Under the pieces are notes generated by a model. The model was not told the origin of the DNA. It saw nothing but the letters and a program-made list of their open reading frames with translations, and ran no database searches. A program made the position numbers and the translations under genes. A DNA stretch of 5,331 bases from an uncultured Collinsella sp. (GTDB taxonomy: Bacteria > Actinomycetota > Coriobacteriia > Coriobacteriales > Coriobacteriaceae): contig USHZ01000136.1 of the NCBI GenBank assembly GCA_900554595.1, positions 1 to 5,331 of the forward strand, written 5' to 3'. Shown one piece after another: positions 4,719-5,331 of this stretch (its first letter is position 1; each line of letters opens with the position of its first letter).

Positions 4719-5331
4719 GTGAACTTCCTTAACGTCTTTGAGCAGCGCGTCGGCAGCCTGTTCGGCGCCACGGCGCAGGGTCTCACCGCCCCGTTCTCCT
4801 TCAAGAAGCTTGCCAAGAAGGCCGCCCGCGAGATGGAAGCCGAGACCTACGTCATCAACGGCGTGGACACCGCACCGGCCCTCTACACCATCCTCGTCTC
4901 CAGCGAGGACGACCTTGCCATGCGTCCGCTCTACGCGCAGATCACGAAGGAGACCGCGCAGTTCATCGAGGGCCAGGCACAGGGCAAGGGCTACGCCTTC
5001 GTGGGCAGGCCCGTCGTTCGATTCATGGCAGACCCGTCGCTCAAGAGCGGCAAGTTCTCCGTCTTTGCCGAGAACGTTGACGCGCAGACCCTCAATCGAC
5101 TCCGCGAGGAGGAGGCCCTGTTCCTCGGCGTGGGGAGCTCGCGAGGCGGCCTCGGCGGTGCCGCCGGCCAGCGCGCGCCCCAACCGCAGCCCCAGCCGGC
5201 GGCGCGCGGCCTTCGCCCGATTCCCCAGCCAGCCATGGCAAAGCCGTCCCCGGCAGACAGCATGTCCGCCGGCCTGGACGTCATGCCCCAGGAGGCCGTG
5301 CTCGACGCCGAGCAGGCGCTTCTCGCCCGCG
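4719..5331 (+). CDS. FhaA-like protein (DUF3662 domain), C-terminus cut by the window edge
   Basis: The visible 204 residues carry an FhaA N-terminal (DUF3662) domain. The N-terminal FLNVFEQRVGSLF is followed by a basic stretch KKLAKKAAREME (29-40). Then come ETYVINGVDTAPALYTILVS (42-61) and EGQAQGKGYAFVGRPVVRF (84-102). The domain closes with the ADPSLKSGKFSVFAE block (104-118). From about 140 a Gly/Pro/Gln-rich linker begins (QPQPQPAA at 155-162). In known FhaA proteins a C-terminal FHA phosphothreonine-binding domain follows; here it would lie beyond the window. Mycobacterial FhaA is a substrate and partner of the Pkn kinases in cell-wall and division control. The gene begins one base after the kinase stop, with its ribosome site inside the kinase gene, so the two are a coupled operon. 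If ATG 4710 were used, the protein would gain three residues and overlap the kinase by 8 bases. Confidence 0.88.
   Translation, partial: MNFLNVFEQRVGSLFGATAQGLTAPFSFKKLAKKAAREMEAETYVINGVDTAPALYTILVSSEDDLAMRPLYAQITKETAQFIEGQAQGKGYAFVGRPVVRFMADPSLKSGKFSVFAENVDAQTLNRLREEEALFLGVGSSRGGLGGAAGQRAPQPQPQPAARGLRPIPQPAMAKPSPADSMSAGLDVMPQEAVLDAEQALLAR

Noticed and set aside
4671..5183. Minus-strand open frame of 170 codons opposite the FhaA-like gene
   Set aside because: The plus strand clearly encodes the DUF3662 domain here, and the antisense product shows no family features.

Overview
The window looks like a high-GC Actinomycetota chromosome, most likely class Coriobacteriia (Collinsella, Olsenella or a relative). 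That placement is inference. It rests on the base composition, on a DUF3662/FhaA-type gene coupled to a Ser/Thr kinase gene, and on the general look of the coding sequence. No taxonomic marker was compared.

Left part, minus strand (1-2120): three genes are read leftwards in the order SPFH/HIR-like membrane protein, rlmH, proC. The SPFH and rlmH genes lie 6 bases apart, and the rlmH ribosome binding site overlaps the end of the SPFH gene, so the two are probably co-translated. proC follows after a 73-base gap and runs off the left edge, lacking its C-terminus. Together they cover membrane-scaffold, ribosome-maturation and proline-synthesis functions and need not form one pathway.

Middle (2121-2935): this region has no convincing protein gene but holds several features. 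An AT-rich, roughly symmetrical element (2198-2416) has 34-base imperfect inverted repeats at its ends and a small palindrome near its centre. To its right are two near-identical copies of a block made of an intrinsic terminator plus the 3' end of a tRNA-Leu, at 2470-2522 and 2658-2711. Between them is a GC-rich, hairpin-rich segment. The right copy belongs to an intact tRNA-Leu(CAG) read leftwards from its own promoter (2694-2780). The left copy keeps only a tRNA 3' stub.

Right part, plus strand (2936-5331): a eukaryotic-type Ser/Thr kinase of 593 residues has an N-terminal kinase domain and a multi-pass, alanine-rich membrane domain. It is followed after one base by an FhaA-like gene, cut by the right edge. 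The gene pair suggests phosphorylation signalling at the membrane, with the FHA-family protein as likely substrate or reader, as in the actinobacterial fhaA/fhaB/pstP/rodA/pbpA/pkn clusters. The kinase has His-Leu-Asp in place of the usual His-Arg-Asp catalytic motif.

The items most worth a second look are the symmetrical AT-rich element, the duplicated terminator/tRNA-end block with its structured insert, and the non-RD polytopic kinase. No CRISPR array, transposase, phage gene or toxin-antitoxin pair was seen.
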